Notes: generated by a model not told the origin, from the letters alone. Counted from the stretch's first letter, positions 9,533-22,800 are shown. The stretch is 64,000 nucleotides of DNA from Sideroxydans sp. (GCA_027310725.1 DAIDAG010000039.1:1-64000); one strand, 5' to 3'. Numbers and translations: made by a program.

Positions 9533-9957
9533 CGCACTTCACCTGTTATCGGTAGAGAGTTCCCGACCAATATACTAGGGAATTATTGGGGGCGCAATCG
9601 TTTGAATTTATTCAATATAAAATTTACACGAATCACCTCGATTGACGCACAACTAACACATTGATATACGCGATACTTTCTGACCATAGGCATGTTCGAA
9701 TGGCCAAATTTAAGACGTGAATGTAGATAGCGAAATGCCTGCTTTGTAATCTAAATTACGAGAATATCTTGGTATCACATTGTTGGATTCCGAATGAGGA
9801 CACTTTTCTTGGATAGGATTTTGCCAACTATTACCTGCCAGATTCTGCTGGCGCATTATGCTTTCTATTTCGAATACACAGGAAACATGGGTATTGTTTG
9901 CTTGAAGCGGATTCTTTGTAATCTATGCCGAAACCTCCCGTGTTCCGGAAATCCTCA
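9533..9957. other. Intergenic region with the probable promoter of the signalling operon
   Basis: 425 bp, AT-rich between about 9580 and 9780, upstream of the histidine kinase gene on the minus strand. An open frame at 9794-10066 on the plus strand has no recognisable features and runs into the lipoprotein gene, so it is not annotated. No precise promoter is assigned. Confidence 0.4.
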
Positions 9958-10539
9958 TCACTTACAGTACGATGACGGCGCATACGAAATGGGAATCGCG
10001 GTTACTTCACCGTTTTCCGAAACTATTTCCCTCATGCGAAATTCGCAGTTTGGACGGGCGAGGTAAACCTCGTAATCCTTGCCAGCCTGCGGAGTAAATG
10101 TTCCAAAAAATGGTTCACACGTAAAATAGCTTGGGTTCTGTATGGTGACTACTGAGCCTCCTTGGAACCCTGAAATTTGAGAACTGTTCGGCAATATCAA
10201 ATACGTCTGAATGGTTATTGCTCTATTTGCAGCGACAATGTACTCATTGAATGGAACATAACCGAGCATTTCACTTATTGAGTCAAACGTTGTCTTATTA
10301 TATGGAGCGTTCTTCGGTATCGGCATGCCGACGATATGATTTGGTATGGTAAAATCTGTAGCCCCAAATCCGTCTTTCCTATTACGTGATGCACACGCTG
10401 CATTTGGATAGAAATAAGTAGTACCACCCTTGTATGCCCTGATCCGAGCTTGCGTGAGAGGGTCATAGTTCGTCTGAGCAGGCTGGCTGGCGCAACCGTA
10501 CATTAGGATGAACAATAAACCAGCGAAGATGTGTTTCAT
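9958..10539 (-). CDS. Hypothetical lipoprotein
   Basis: A 193-residue protein with a lipoprotein signal: MKHIFAGLLFILMYGC, lipobox LMYG before Cys16, so it is probably anchored to a membrane facing the periplasm. The mature part is rich in Asn, Pro, Tyr and aromatic residues and matches no family I recognise. The start ATG at 10539 has AAGGAG 8 bp upstream. It lies beyond the TolC gene at the end of the secretion locus, separated from the preceding small lipoprotein gene by 205 bp, so it may have its own promoter. Function unknown. Confidence 0.75.
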   Translation of the reverse strand: MKHIFAGLLFILMYGCASQPAQTNYDPLTQARIRAYKGGTTYFYPNAACASRNRKDGFGATDFTIPNHIVGMPIPKNAPYNKTTFDSISEMLGYVPFNEYIVAANRAITIQTYLILPNSSQISGFQGGSVVTIQNPSYFTCEPFFGTFTPQAGKDYEVYLARPNCEFRMREIVSENGEVTAIPISYAPSSYCK

Positions 10540-10744
10540 TCAAACTACTCCTTCAACAATAAATCATGCGTTGCACAATGCAGAATTTTAAGTAGCTAAA
10601 TTGAATCGTAATCGGCGACGGGATTGATAAAGACCGTCTAGCTTACCTTTGGAATACGCGACCAAGGCTACTTTCAATGCCTGCCACTGTCATACTGAAT
10701 TGTGGTCATAACACATTGGCGCTCTCTAATACCACCCGCCGAAC

Positions 10745-11050
10745 TCAGTGTGCGTCAGCAGGAACATCCGGAAGGTCCGAGTTGGCTATGCACCTGAATT
10801 TGAGTTCTTCGTCGGCGATATCGGACGACATACCAGCTTGGGATGTCTTTTCGGCAATCGTTTCGGGGCGTTTATTGAACCCCATGCAATATGCATTGGC
10901 TTCCTTGTGCGCCTTTATTTTCAGGTCAATCGGGGCTGAGCTGATGCCCCCCGACATCAGCAAAAGATATGAATCTTTGCCTTCAGGGATAACGCCAGAT
11001 TGCGTAGCACAGCCAGTCAATAATACCGACGCTAAAATTACCTTCTTCAT
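10745..11050 (-). CDS. Small hypothetical lipoprotein
   Basis: A 101-residue protein starting MKKVILASVLLTGCATQSG, a clear lipoprotein signal peptide with lipobox LLTG-Cys. The ATG at 11050 was chosen over a longer frame because it begins the signal peptide and follows GGGGAGA. The mature part has two cysteines (AYCMGF, FRCIAN) that could pair. It is 55 bp after the TolC stop on the same strand and is probably the last gene of the type I secretion operon. No known domain; function unknown. Confidence 0.75.
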   Translation of the reverse strand: MKKVILASVLLTGCATQSGVIPEGKDSYLLLMSGGISSAPIDLKIKAHKEANAYCMGFNKRPETIAEKTSQAGMSSDIADEELKFRCIANSDLPDVPADAH

Positions 11051-11105
11051 TACAAATCTCCCCTGGTTTATAAATTGAACGGCAAAGATCGGTAGGCAGT
11101 CATCT

Positions 11106-12467
11106 TCACCGTCCAAACAAGCCATTGATCTCCTGCACATCCACTTCGGACAACACCCCTGCAGCCGCTTTGAGTTTCAATCCCTGAAGCAGAGTGTCGT
11201 ACTTTGCCTTGGCCAGGTCGCGCTTCGAGACGAACAGTTGCTGCTGGGCATTGAGCACATCGCTGTTGATGCGCAACCCCAGTTTGTAACCTGCCCGGTT
11301 TCCCTTCACCGAGCTTTCTCCCGACTCCACTGCGGATTGCAGCGCTTCGGCCTGCGACACGCCGTTGACGATGCCGGCATAGGCTTGCCTGGCATCGGCC
11401 CCGGCCTTGCGGCGCGCTTCTTCCAACTGCGCGCTCAGTTTGCCTTGGTTGGCGACGGCTTCACGCAGATGCGAGCTGTTGAGTCCGCCCGCAAAGATCG
11501 GCACCGTGAACTGGATGCCAGCCACGCTGGATTTGATCCGTGTCTCATACGGGGTTGGAAAGGCGAGACTTCCCGAAGAATAGTTCGCGCCATATGAACC
11601 CACGAAATCCAGCGTCCAGAAATTCTCCGCCTTGGCCTTGGTGACCGTATACCCTGCTGCACGCAATGCCGAGAACTGGGCCCGTACCGTAGGATTGTTG
11701 TCCTTGGCCTGCTCGACCCAGGGGCTGACATCGAAGGGATCGGGCTTGGGTATCACCACGGCGGGTTTCAAGCTAGCCAGCGTCTCGACTGGCTTGCCGG
11801 TCAGTTTCTCGATCTCGGTGAGTTTGGTTTCGAGATCGTTCCGCGCTGCAATCAGCTGGGCACGGGCCTGTTCCGCCTTCGACCTGGCTTCGTCGGAATC
11901 GGTGATGCTTGCGGTACCGAGTTCATAGCCGCGCCGCGCAACCACGCCCTGTTCCTGCATGGCCTGCAATTGAACTTCCGCCGAGACCACCGTTTCCTGC
12001 GCGACCAGCGCATCGAAATACGCTTGTGCCACACGCAGGATCATGTCCTGCTCGGCTTGGGCGAATTCGGCAGCGGCTGATTCGACCTGCGCTTCGGATT
12101 CATAATAGGCGAGGATGTTCTGGGGACGCATGATCGGTTGCGTCAGTTGCACTGCCCAGGTCCAGGCATAGACGCCTTGCCTGGCGGGTGCAGATCCGTT
12201 GAAGCTTGCCTGTGCGTCGGTGAAGTTGCGGTTGCCCGTCAGGTTGACCGTCGGCAGGTTGCCGGCCAAGGCCTGAGGGGACTTCTCCTGTGCCGCCTCG
12301 TACCCTTGGAATGCGACCGCAAAGGTCGGATCATTGGCTTGGGCCAGACGATAGATTTCAAGCAGGTCGGCAGCATCGGCATGCAGGGCCATAGCAGACA
12401 AGACCAGCACGCCAGTTACGCGCCGCACGAAAAGCAGCCATCCGGGACAAACTTGCTCAAATCTCAC
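11106..12467 (-). CDS. TolC family outer membrane channel of the type I secretion system
   Basis: A 453-residue outer-membrane efflux protein. Signal peptide near residues 1-32 (VLVLSAMALHADA); the mature start ADLLEIYRLAQANDPTF is typical of TolC proteins, and two TolC repeats of coiled-coil character follow (for instance QVESAAAEFAQAEQDMILRV and KAKYDTLLQGLKLKAAAG). It should form the trimeric outer-membrane exit duct. The start is a GTG overlapping the HlyD stop (GTGA), so translation is coupled. With HlyD directly upstream and the RTX substrate next, assignment to this secretion system is strong. Confidence 0.94.
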   Translation of the reverse strand: MRFEQVCPGWLLFVRRVTGVLVLSAMALHADAADLLEIYRLAQANDPTFAVAFQGYEAAQEKSPQALAGNLPTVNLTGNRNFTDAQASFNGSAPARQGVYAWTWAVQLTQPIMRPQNILAYYESEAQVESAAAEFAQAEQDMILRVAQAYFDALVAQETVVSAEVQLQAMQEQGVVARRGYELGTASITDSDEARSKAEQARAQLIAARNDLETKLTEIEKLTGKPVETLASLKPAVVIPKPDPFDVSPWVEQAKDNNPTVRAQFSALRAAGYTVTKAKAENFWTLDFVGSYGANYSSGSLAFPTPYETRIKSSVAGIQFTVPIFAGGLNSSHLREAVANQGKLSAQLEEARRKAGADARQAYAGIVNGVSQAEALQSAVESGESSVKGNRAGYKLGLRINSDVLNAQQQLFVSKRDLAKAKYDTLLQGLKLKAAAGVLSEVDVQEINGLFGR

Positions 12468-13834
12468 CGCTCGTGTCCGCTTTCTTCAAAAGTCTTGGTG
12501 ACGGGCGACAACAGGTACTGGATCACGGTACGCCTGCCCTGATTGATCTCGGCCACGACCTGCATGCCCGCAACGAGCTTGTGTTGTTTACCTTCAGCAT
12601 CCAGCGTCTGTTGGTCCAAGGCAACGATGGCCTTGTAGATGCTCGGTTGCTGCTGCTGTTGCTTGTTCGTATTGCCGTCCTTCCCCTGTTGCTGCGTATC
12701 GGAGGCCGAAGCATCGGGACCGATGTGGATGACTTCTCCGTCCAGCATGCCGTATTCCTCGAAGGGATAGGCGGCCAGTTTCACCTTGACCCGTTGTTGC
12801 GGGTACACAAAACCGACATCGTCGTTTTTGACGCTGATCTCTGCAATCAACGGTTCATTCTCCGGCACGATCGACAGCAGCACCGTGCCGGGCGACACCA
12901 CCGTGCCGACGGTGTGTGTGGCCATATCGTTGATGATCCCGGCTTGCGGCGCCCTGAGTTCCAGCAGTCCGTTCTTGTGCTCCTGCTTGACCCAGTCCTG
13001 CCCCAGCTTGCGGTACTGTCCTTCCGCATCCATGCGCTCGTTGCGCAGGTCACTGCGATACTTGGAGGTGATCATGTCGATCTGTTTCTTGGCCTGGTTG
13101 ATGGCGGCCTCCAAGCTGGCCACGGTGGATTCCTGCGCACGCAGGTCCTGGGCCTTTTCCAGATACTCGCGCAGCTTGTCGCGTACCGTCACTTGCGGGG
13201 CATAGCCCTCCTTGCCCATATCCGCATAGGCTTCGGCTTGTTGTTTGAGGATGGGGGTGGTTTCAACCAGCTTGGCCAGCACGACTTTTGCAGAGTCGTA
13301 TTCGCGCTGTGCCTTGCTCAGGGAAGCTTGGGCCTGTTCCAGCGCATCCTGATACGACTGCCGATGATCGCGGTATTGCGCCTCGACCTGCCGGAACAAA
13401 TCACTCGGGTCGCCGGCTTTCCGGAGCAGGGGCGTGCCGTTCAGTTCGGCATCGATGCGGCGCAACTGCAACGAGCGGATGGCCAGATCGTTGCCGATGG
13501 TCTTTGCATCCGCTTCGGCCAGCTTCATATCCATGCGCATCAACACCTGTCCTGCCTGTACCGCTTGTCCCTCCTTGACCAGGATTTCCTGCACGATGCC
13601 CGCATCGGCAGGCTGCACAATCTTGACATAGGTCTGCGGCACCAGCCGGCCTTCCGCACTGGCGATAATGTTGAGCTTGCCGAAGTTCGCCCACAGCACG
13701 AGGATGACGAACAGGGCAACAACGGTGTACATCACCGCGCGCGGCAGGCGTGTCGGCGGGCTTTCCTGAATGGACAACAACCCCGGGGCGAAATCCAGTG
13801 CCTCCGGGGACAGGACATGCGGTTTGTCGCTCAC
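12464..13834 (-). CDS. HlyD family type I secretion periplasmic adaptor
   Basis: A 456-residue membrane fusion protein. One transmembrane helix lies near residues 33-52 (VMYTVVALFVILVLWANFG), followed by a biotinyl-lipoyl half (ADAGIVQEILVKEGQAVQAG), a long alpha-helical hairpin (about 130-270), the second lipoyl half (LELRAPQAGIINDMATHTVG) and a beta-barrel region. It bridges the ABC exporter and TolC. A low-complexity insert with a Gln run (QQQGKDGNTNKQQQQQ) near residue 390 sits in the C-terminal part. It is 52 bp downstream of the RTX gene and overlaps the TolC gene. Confidence 0.95.
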   Translation of the reverse strand: MSDKPHVLSPEALDFAPGLLSIQESPPTRLPRAVMYTVVALFVILVLWANFGKLNIIASAEGRLVPQTYVKIVQPADAGIVQEILVKEGQAVQAGQVLMRMDMKLAEADAKTIGNDLAIRSLQLRRIDAELNGTPLLRKAGDPSDLFRQVEAQYRDHRQSYQDALEQAQASLSKAQREYDSAKVVLAKLVETTPILKQQAEAYADMGKEGYAPQVTVRDKLREYLEKAQDLRAQESTVASLEAAINQAKKQIDMITSKYRSDLRNERMDAEGQYRKLGQDWVKQEHKNGLLELRAPQAGIINDMATHTVGTVVSPGTVLLSIVPENEPLIAEISVKNDDVGFVYPQQRVKVKLAAYPFEEYGMLDGEVIHIGPDASASDTQQQGKDGNTNKQQQQQPSIYKAIVALDQQTLDAEGKQHKLVAGMQVVAEINQGRRTVIQYLLSPVTKTFEESGHER

Positions 13835-13886
13835 GATGCCATTTCCGATTTCAAACTACCGAACGCATTTCTCATCTGACGATCGG

Positions 13887-16800
13887 TCATCTGATCTGGG
13901 CCGTCCCGCTATTGAGGGTCGGCCACAAATGCAGCGTCTGCGCAGTTGTACCGAACTGCGGGTCCTTGAGTGTGTTCTGGGCCGCAGACAGTCCCATGCC
14001 GGACAGGCTGCCATGCGTGCCGTAGACGTAAGCCAGATCTCCACCCAGTGCCGCCGTGTCGCTGCTAGCCAAGTGCGCGTTCAGCAACCCGTCCATCAGG
14101 CTCCATTGGTTCAGGGACGGTTTGCTGGCAATCGCCTGGTCGAACATCGCCACAAGTTTACTGAAATCGAACTCATTGACCTTGCTGGCGGATGCGGCGT
14201 CATGCGAGCGACACCGGTCATCTTCCCCGCTTTGTTGGCCGATGATTTGCAGCGTGACGAAATCGTGGTTGGCAGAGCTGGCATACCAGTCTTTGAAGGT
14301 GACCGAGCTCTCCCGGCCTTCGTTGAGCACCAGATCGTTGCCGTTCTTGCTGAGACTCAAATCCCGGTAGTTGACCTCGCCGCCCAACGACAGCGTATTG
14401 CTTGCACCGGGCGTGGCCAAAATGGTATCGCGCCCGTCGCCCTTGTTAAAGGCGATGACATTGTGGGTGGCTCCGGTGGAGATAATGTCATTCCCCCTGC
14501 CGCCAGCGATGAAGTCATTCCCGGCTCCAGCCGTTATCGTGTCACTGCCTTCCCCTCCCAGTAATGCAGCACGTCCGTGCAGGTCGCTCAGAACGTCGCT
14601 GCCTTCTCCCCCTTGCAAAATGTCAACGCCCCAACCTCCGACAAAGGTGTCGTTGCCGCGGGAACCCACGAGATAATCGTTGCCGCCTCCGGCGTAAACC
14701 AACGATCCTCTTTCGCTGGCATAGACGGTGTCGTTGCCTGTACCCAGCCAGATGCCGGTGTTGTCCCGTCCCGCATAAACAATAGTATCGTTGCGACCGG
14801 TCATGACCGGGCCCCGGATGTGTTCGGCATCGATGGTTTCCGTCTTGACCAGCATGCTGCCGAATGTCTGTGAACTGCCGTCACTGAACTGGAAGGACTG
14901 GATTGGCGAGGTGAAATTGCCGTGGTTGTCCACGGTGACCGCGAAATCCATGCCCTGGCTGGGCTGCTCGACACCGTTGCTGTCCAGCACCATCATGTGG
15001 GCGATCAGATTGGTGCTTGTGTGTCGACCTTCCCCGTAATGATCACCCTCGTCGCGGTGGTCCCTCTCTCGGTTGCCATTGGCATAGACCGTATACGGTG
15101 TGCCATCGGCATAGGTCAGCCGGACGACGACGTTCAGGTACGATAGGCCGGCACCGAGCCGGATGGTGTTGGTTCCGCCGGTATCGACCAGGTTGTCCAG
15201 CCCATTGCCCCGGTTGTAGACGTATGTGTCATTACCCGTCCCGCCTAGCATCAGGTCATTGCCTGCACCGCCAACGAAGGTGTCGTTGCCGCCACCGCCT
15301 ATCATGGTGTCGTTGCCTGAATTAGCAGTGATGGTGTTGTCCAGACTGTTGCCGGTTAAGGTGAGGTCGGCGCTACCGAGGCCCGTGAGGTTCTGCACGT
15401 TGGCCGGTGCCACGTAGCTCACCGAGGTCAGAACCGTGTTGATGTTGTTGCCGCTGGACTGAGCCTGCACCACATCGTTGACGTTGTTCACCACGAAGGT
15501 GTCGGAGCCGGTGCCGCCGATCATCGTGGCCACACCGGAACCGGCAATCAACGTGTCGTTGCCACTATTCGCCGTGATCACGTTGTTGAGGCTGTTGCCG
15601 GTCAAGGTGATGTCTGCACTGCCAGTCCCCGTCAGATTTTGCACGTTTACCGGAGCCACATAGCTCACCGAGGTCAATACGGTGTTGATGTTGCTACCGC
15701 TGGATTGCGCCTGCACCACGTCGTTGACGTTGTTCACTACGAAGGTGTCGGAGCCGGTGCCGCCGATCATCGTCGCCACACCGGAACCTGCAATCAACGT
15801 GTCGTTGCCGCTGTTGGCGGTGATGATGTTGTCGAGGCTGTTGCCAGTCAGGGTGAGATCAGCCGTACCGGTGCCAGTCAGGTTCTGCACGTTGGCCGGG
15901 GCCACATAGCTCACCGAGGTCAGCACGGTGTTGATGTTGCTGCCGGTAGATTGCGCCTGCACCACGTCGTTAACGTTATTGACCACGAAGGTATCGTTGC
16001 CGGTGCCGCCGATCATCGTCGCCTCACCGGAACCTGCAATCAGCGTGTCGTTGCCTGAATTAGCAATGATTGTGTTGTCGAGGCTGTTGCCGGTGAGTGT
16101 GAGGTCGGTGGTTCCTGTCCCAGTGAGGTTCTGCACGTTGACAGGCGCGACGTAGCTCACCGAGGTCAGCACGGTGTTGATGTTGTTGCCGGTGGATTGC
16201 GCTTGCACCACATCGTTGACGTTGTCGACCACGAAGGTGTCGTTTCCGGCACCACCAATCATGGTGGCTACACCGGAACCTGCAACCAGGGTGTCGTTGC
16301 CGCTGTTGGCGGTAATGACGTTGTCCAAACTGTTGCCTGTTAACGTAATGTCTGCGCTACCGATGCCGGTCAGGTTTTGAACGTTCTGGGCCTGGTCCGC
16401 CAGAGAATAGTTCACTGACGATTCAACGGTGTTGGTGTTGCTACCTGTGAGCTGGGCTTCAACGGTGTCAGCAGAGTTGTTGACAATGAAGAGGTCGTTG
16501 CCCGTACCTCCCACCATCATGGCCAGCCCGCTTCCCGCTATGAGCGTATCGTTGCCGGAATTGGCGGTGATCACGTTGTTGAGATCGTTGCCTGTCAAAG
16601 TGAGGTCGGCGGTGCCGGTACCGGTGAGGTTCTGCACGTTGGCCGGAGCCACGTAGTTCACCGAGGTCAGCAAGGTATTGATGTTGCTGCCGCTGGATTG
16701 AGCCTGCACCACATCGTTGGTGTTGTTGACGACGAAGGTATCGTTGCCGGTGCCGCCGATCATCGTCGCTACGCCGGAACTAGCAATCAACGTATCGTTG

Positions 16801-19800
16801 CCGCTATTCGCGGTGATCACGTTGTTGAGGTTGTTCCCGGTCAAGGTGAGGTCGGCGGTTCCCGTCCCGGTGAGGTTCTGCACGTTTGCTGGTGCCACAT
16901 AGCTCACCGAGGTCAGTACGGTGTTATTCCCTTGGCTGGGTTGCTCGATGACGACATCGTTGACGTTGTTGACGACAAAAGTGTCATTCAGGCCGCTGCC
17001 CGTCATGGTGGCGACACCAGAACCTGCAATCAGGGTATCGTTCGCGCCTAAAGCCACCAGGTTATTGTTCAGGGCGTTGCCGGTACCGGAGACGTTATCA
17101 GCAGTCAGTGTCAGGTTCTGTACGTTCTGAGCATTGCTGCCCATGGAGAAGTCGACGGAGGACTGCACGGTATTGATGCCAGCATTTGCCTGAGCCAGCA
17201 CCACATCAGCGGAATTATTGACGATAAAGGTATCGTTGCCCACACCTCCTACCATCGTCGCCACACCGGAACCTGCAACCAGGGTATCGTTGCCGCTATT
17301 GGCGGTGATCACATTGTTGAGGTCGTTGCCGGTCAAGGTAAGGTCAGCCGTGCCAGTACCAGTGAGGTTCTGTACGTTGGCCGGAGCGACATAGCTCAAC
17401 GAGGTCAGCACGGTGTTGATATTGCTGCCGCTGGATTGTGCCTCCACCACATCGTTGACATTGTTCACCACGAAGGTGTCGTTGCCGGTACCACCAATCA
17501 TTGTCGCCACACCGGAACCTGCAACCAAAGTGTCGTTGCCACTACCCGCTACCAAGATGTCATTACCTGAATTGCCAGTAATGACGTTGTTGAGGTTGTT
17601 ACCCGTGAGGGTGATGTTTGCATTGCCGGTGCCGGTGAGATTTTCGACATTGGCCGAGAGGGCATAACTTACCGATGCCATGACGGTATCGATGCCTTCA
17701 TTCGGTTTCTCAATGACAACATCTCCAATATTGTTCACCACGAAGGTGTCGTTGCCGGCGCCTCCGATCATCGTCGCCACACCGGAACCTGCAACCAGGG
17801 TGTCGTTGCCGCTATTGGCAGTGATCACATTGTTGAGGTTGTTGCCGGTCAAGGTAAGGTCAGCCGTGCCGGTGCCCGTCAGGTTCTGCACGTTGGCCGG
17901 GGCCACATAGTTCACAGAGGTCAGCACGGTGTTGATATTGCTGCCGCTGAATTGCGCCTGCACCACGTCGTTGACGTTGTTCACCACGAAGGTTTCGTTG
18001 CCCGTACCGCCGATCATTGTCGCCACACCGGAACCTGCAACCAAAGTGTCGTTGCCACTACCCGCTACCAAGATGTCATTACCTGAATTACCGGTAATGA
18101 CGTTGTCGAGATTGTTACCGGTGAGGGTGATATTTGCACTGCCTATGCCGGTGAGATTTTGCACGTTGGCTGATGCTGTGTAATCCACCGATGACTGGAT
18201 GGTATTCATGCCGGCAGCTTGAGCTTGCACCACATCATTGACGTTATTGACCACGAAAGTGTCATTACCGGTGCCGCCTGTCATTGTGGCTAATCCAGAA
18301 CCAGCAATCAGCGTATCGTTGCCATTACCCACCTGCATCCGATCCGTGCCATCGCCGCCCAGCAACAGGTTATCCCCATTGCCGGCGAATACTGCGGTAT
18401 TTCCATTGCCCAGGTAAACCGTGTTGTTGCCATCACCGACACGAATTACATCATTCCCGGTACCTCCCGAGATCAGGTTGTTACCGTTACCCGCCAAGAT
18501 GACATCATTGCCACCTCCCGCAAAAATCGCATTGTGGCCATTACCTGCAATAATCACGTCGTTTCCGCGACCGGTATAAATTGCGTTGTTGCCGTTGCCT
18601 GCCAGAACTAGATCGTTGCCATTGCCTGCATAAATCACGTTATTGCCATTACCCGCCTGGATGACATCGTTGCCGTCGCCAGAAAAGATCACGTTGTTGC
18701 CGTCGCCGACGGTGATGTTCGTGTTTCCCGGGGTGGCCGTTATGACATTGTTTCCAGAACCGACGACTTGCTGCGTCGCCGCGGGAATTGGCGGCAGCGA
18801 GGCAACGCTCGTTGTTCCATCGGGATTGGTTATCTGGACTTGATTGCTGTACGCCAGCGTTACGTCCGCAGCATTGCGCGTCGTGCCGTCCGTCATGGTC
18901 ACCGTGGCGACGCCATGAACCGTGTCTCCATTCACGACGGAGAATTGATTGTCACTGGTCAGACTGATGGAGGCGACGCCCAACTGATCCAACGTCTCGA
19001 ATTGACCGCCGCCATTCTGGTCGGTAGCCACCCATACTCCGAATTTGCTCCAGGCCGCGTCATTTTTGTTGAATATGCCGTCATGGTTGCTGTCAAAAGC
19101 AGCCAGACCGCCAAGATCGGTTTGTGCTCCAGGCAAATATTGTGCAAAAGAAATTTGTGACGCACTGGTGATTTTCCCGGTGCCGTTTGGATCATAGGCC
19201 AGCACACCTTCACCAGGGGTAATCCAAGATGTTTGGTGTTTCCATCCGTCGTTATTGACTTGGGCGAAGACGTTTGACTGGTCTACCGGTGTAAATGCAA
19301 TGCCCTGATTGTTCAAGTCAATCGCGATCGGAAAGCATCCGCCGCCCCCCCCGCCGCCAGGTGGGGCGGGCGGAGTATAGGCACCGTAATGTGTCGCATT
19401 GATTGTCTGGGTAACACTCAGCCCGTTTTGATCGGTCACCTGTACCTCAAAGCTGTCGGTACTCGTCGGGTCGCCTTGATAATCCGGCGCGCTGACCACA
19501 TTGGGTTTCTGCCAACTGGTGTACTGAAAGTGACCTGTCGAATCGATGCTTGCAGCACCCTCTTGCGGTTGACCGATAATTTTATAGGTGAACGAGGAGT
19601 TCGGTGTAACCGGATTGCCGGCATCGCTTGCCACGATATTACCGCTGCCCGGATCGTCATAGGCGATCGCTTTATCGTGATTTGTGATAATGGTTTGGCC
19701 GGAGCGAGACCTGCTAGTAGTTGTATAGGGTGAATAAATTGCAGACCCATAACTGACAATCCTGCCGTGGGAATAGGTATTCGGTTTATATCCGTAAATT

Positions 19801-22800
19801 GCCCGTGTATCGTGAGTGACGCTGGCCACAGTCGGTGGCTGATCAATGTGCGTCATGGAAAGCAGGACCGTTGCCGTGGCTGTTTGCCCATTTGGCCCCA
19901 GTATGGAGTAATCGAAACTGGCGCCATCGCCGAAAAAGTTGGTATCCGGCTGGAAATGCACAAATCCATTGGCATCGACAAAAGCGGTGCCGTGTTGTGC
20001 ATTGAGCACGCCGGTGAGCTGCAGGTCTTTGCCGGTGAAGCCACCGAAGGTATCGTTTGCCAGCAGGTCGGCAGAGTTGACGATCAGTTCGGTATTTTCA
20101 CGACCGGTTACATGACTTTCATTGGCCTGAATCTGCGTCAGGTTGTCGACGCGCGAGACGAGCAGCGAAGTTTGTCCTGCACTGCTCTGCACTAAAATTC
20201 CTTGTGGTACGACGCTGACTTTATCACCCGCTGTGCTCGCCGTCAGATCAGGCGAGGCCATTTGGTGTGTCACACCATTTTCCACAAAAGTGCCCATGGC
20301 ATAGTTAAGCGAGGTGATGCCATCCTGAGCGAGAGTGGTCATTTCTCCAGCATCGGCTATGCCGTTGCCATTCTTGTCTTGCCAGATTCGCATTTGGTTG
20401 AAAACAGGATCCGAGGCGTTGATGACGCCATCACCGTTTGCATCCATCCAGGCCAATCCGGCTAGTCCTTGACGATCCAGCCCCACCGCTGAGTTGGAGA
20501 ACATTTCCTTGCCGGAGTCCACTACCCCGTTATAGTTCCGGTCCAGCGTAAGGAAAGCATCGTTGTTGCCGATCCAGGCGGTGTTTTTGAGGTAACCGGA
20601 ATCATCAACATTGAACGCCACCCCTGATTGGGCGGCAGATATGGTCTGAATACCCGTCCCATTCAAATCCAATACAACAGGCCGCCACGTTTGGGTGGCA
20701 CCGGTGGCCGGAGCGGCGAGATCGCCAGCACGCGCAGCACGCGCTTCTTCCGTCAAGCCAGCCAGAGGGTCACCGGCTTGGAACTGCATTGCTGCGGTCT
20801 GAACTTCCCATTGCGGGGCAATGGCGCCTCGTGCGATGGCCGAATCAAGGAACGCCTGCCCCAGGGATTGAAACGATTCCGGGCTACCCGGTACGGCGTT
20901 ATAGGGCTTGCCGCTGGTGTCATAGCGCAGACCGGGATTGTTCTGGGCACCGGTAAGTGGATTGATGTCGGTAAATCTGTAGCCGTCGGGGCCGAGAGTC
21001 AAGGTCGGCATGCGGCTGGGGATGATGCCAAGCGGGCTGCCGGGGTTTTGTTGCTGTTCCTGGGCAATCAGGGTGTTCATGGACGTCAGAACATCGTTCA
21101 TGAAGCTCGATACCATCTGGTCTCCGCCGGACTGGCCTGCGGCAGAAACCGAAATCCCTGTGCCGTTCCAGACGTACTGTCCGCTGCCCCACTGGGCAGG
21201 GTACGACGGCGTTCCGCTGAACATGTTGTAAACCATATCGACGACTCTCAATGCAGTCCCGACTACAGGATTAATCATGGTGATCACATCGAGTGCCACG
21301 CCGACATCATTGTGGGTAGAAATATCATTGGCCAGACTGAGGTACGAGACAACACCGATGGTGTCAGTTGGATTGGTTATTGTTCCGTTAGCATCATATA
21401 CAGCATTAGCACCACTCGATACGCCCTGTGTGCCGTTCATAGTATTAGCAAAATCAGCCATACCCTGACCCGCACCAAAATTCACGGCAGCTTGCGCCAC
21501 TGCGCCCGCAGTTTGGGCACCAGCGACGATCGCTCCCAGGGTATTACCGGTTTTGAGCGCATTGTTCAGACTGATCAAGTCTAACAAGCCATTGCCTATG
21601 CTGGCCGAACCCGACAACGAAGGGTAGTCCTTGCTGCCGTAAACCTGATTGATCAGATTGAGGCCGCTCACAGTGATCGGCAGAGGTTTGCCTGATTGAA
21701 TTGCCTGAATCAGGCTAAGCGCATCGGCAGTGGTGTGGAGTCCCTGAACGAGGGCTTGAGTGCCGGACGGGTGAGTTGCATCGAAGGTTGCGACCACGCC
21801 GCTGGGATTCGATCCGGTAACACCAGCAACACCACTATCGCCCTGCACCAACTGCCCTGGAAGGACACCAGTGTTGTTGAAGGCGGCATCTGCCGCAGCT
21901 TGATCGGTTGGAGGTTGTCCGTTGATGCTATTGACGTGGGCAACTGGTTGTCCAGTGACTGGGTCTTGGGTGTAGGTGACACTGACGGTATTGCCGCTTA
22001 GTACGGTGTCAACCGTTTGAGTTTGGGGCGTCTTGATTGAAATGCCTGAAACATTTCCGGCGGAGCTATTGTAGTCGAGAGAGAAAGTCGAGCCGCTACT
22101 GCTGTCGGTTGAAGAAATGCTGGTTGTGCCACTAGTGTTAGTGATGGTATCCGTGCCATAAGCAGAGGGGATGAGAAAATCTAAGGCTGATTGTCCGGCA
22201 GTTTGTACAAGCGAGGTTAGCATCCCAGCCAATGTCGCGTCATTCCCGATTGGGGTGGTGCCTGTAAAACCACCCGAGGAATCGTAGTTGAACTTAACTC
22301 CACTGCCATCCGGGTTGATTAGCGCGCTCGGCAGGCCGTTCGGCCCACCATTTTGAACGATTAAACTCTCTCCGTTGCTTTGAATGTTGGCTCCGGCGGG
22401 TACGGTGTAGCTCGCTCCCCCGGCTGTCTGTAGGTTGATGCCGTCCAAAGGATTGGGCGGAAGGGTAATCAGGTATTTGCCTGCGTTGATTGTGCCATCC
22501 GAGTAAACAGGAAGCGAATTGCCGATTCCGGCTATGTCCGCGGTCGTAACGCCGGTCGCAATGTTGGTTGTAGTGGTGATGCCGCCTTGCGTTGTGGTGA
22601 GTGTTGTGCCATCGGAGATGGTTTGGCTGGCAATGCTACCGTCGGCTAAAGCCGTGGTGGCGATAGCAGTTCCGGTTATAGGATTACTTACAGAGACAGC
22701 ATAGCCTATTACATTTCCTGTACTGCCGATAAGAATATTTGTAGTTGATGTAGAAACCAAAGTGCCATCACTTAGACGACTTATTTCAGAGTAGGAGTTG

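Noticed and set aside
12473-13879. 468-codon open frame on the plus strand opposite hlyD
   Set aside because: Exact antisense of a clear HlyD gene; His/Leu/Gly-rich composition is typical of the complement of a GC-rich gene, with no domain.
15300-18300. Possible CRISPR or other intergenic repeat array
   Set aside because: Repeats are about 246 bp, in frame, and encode RTX/beta-strand units of one protein; no short repeat-spacer pattern.
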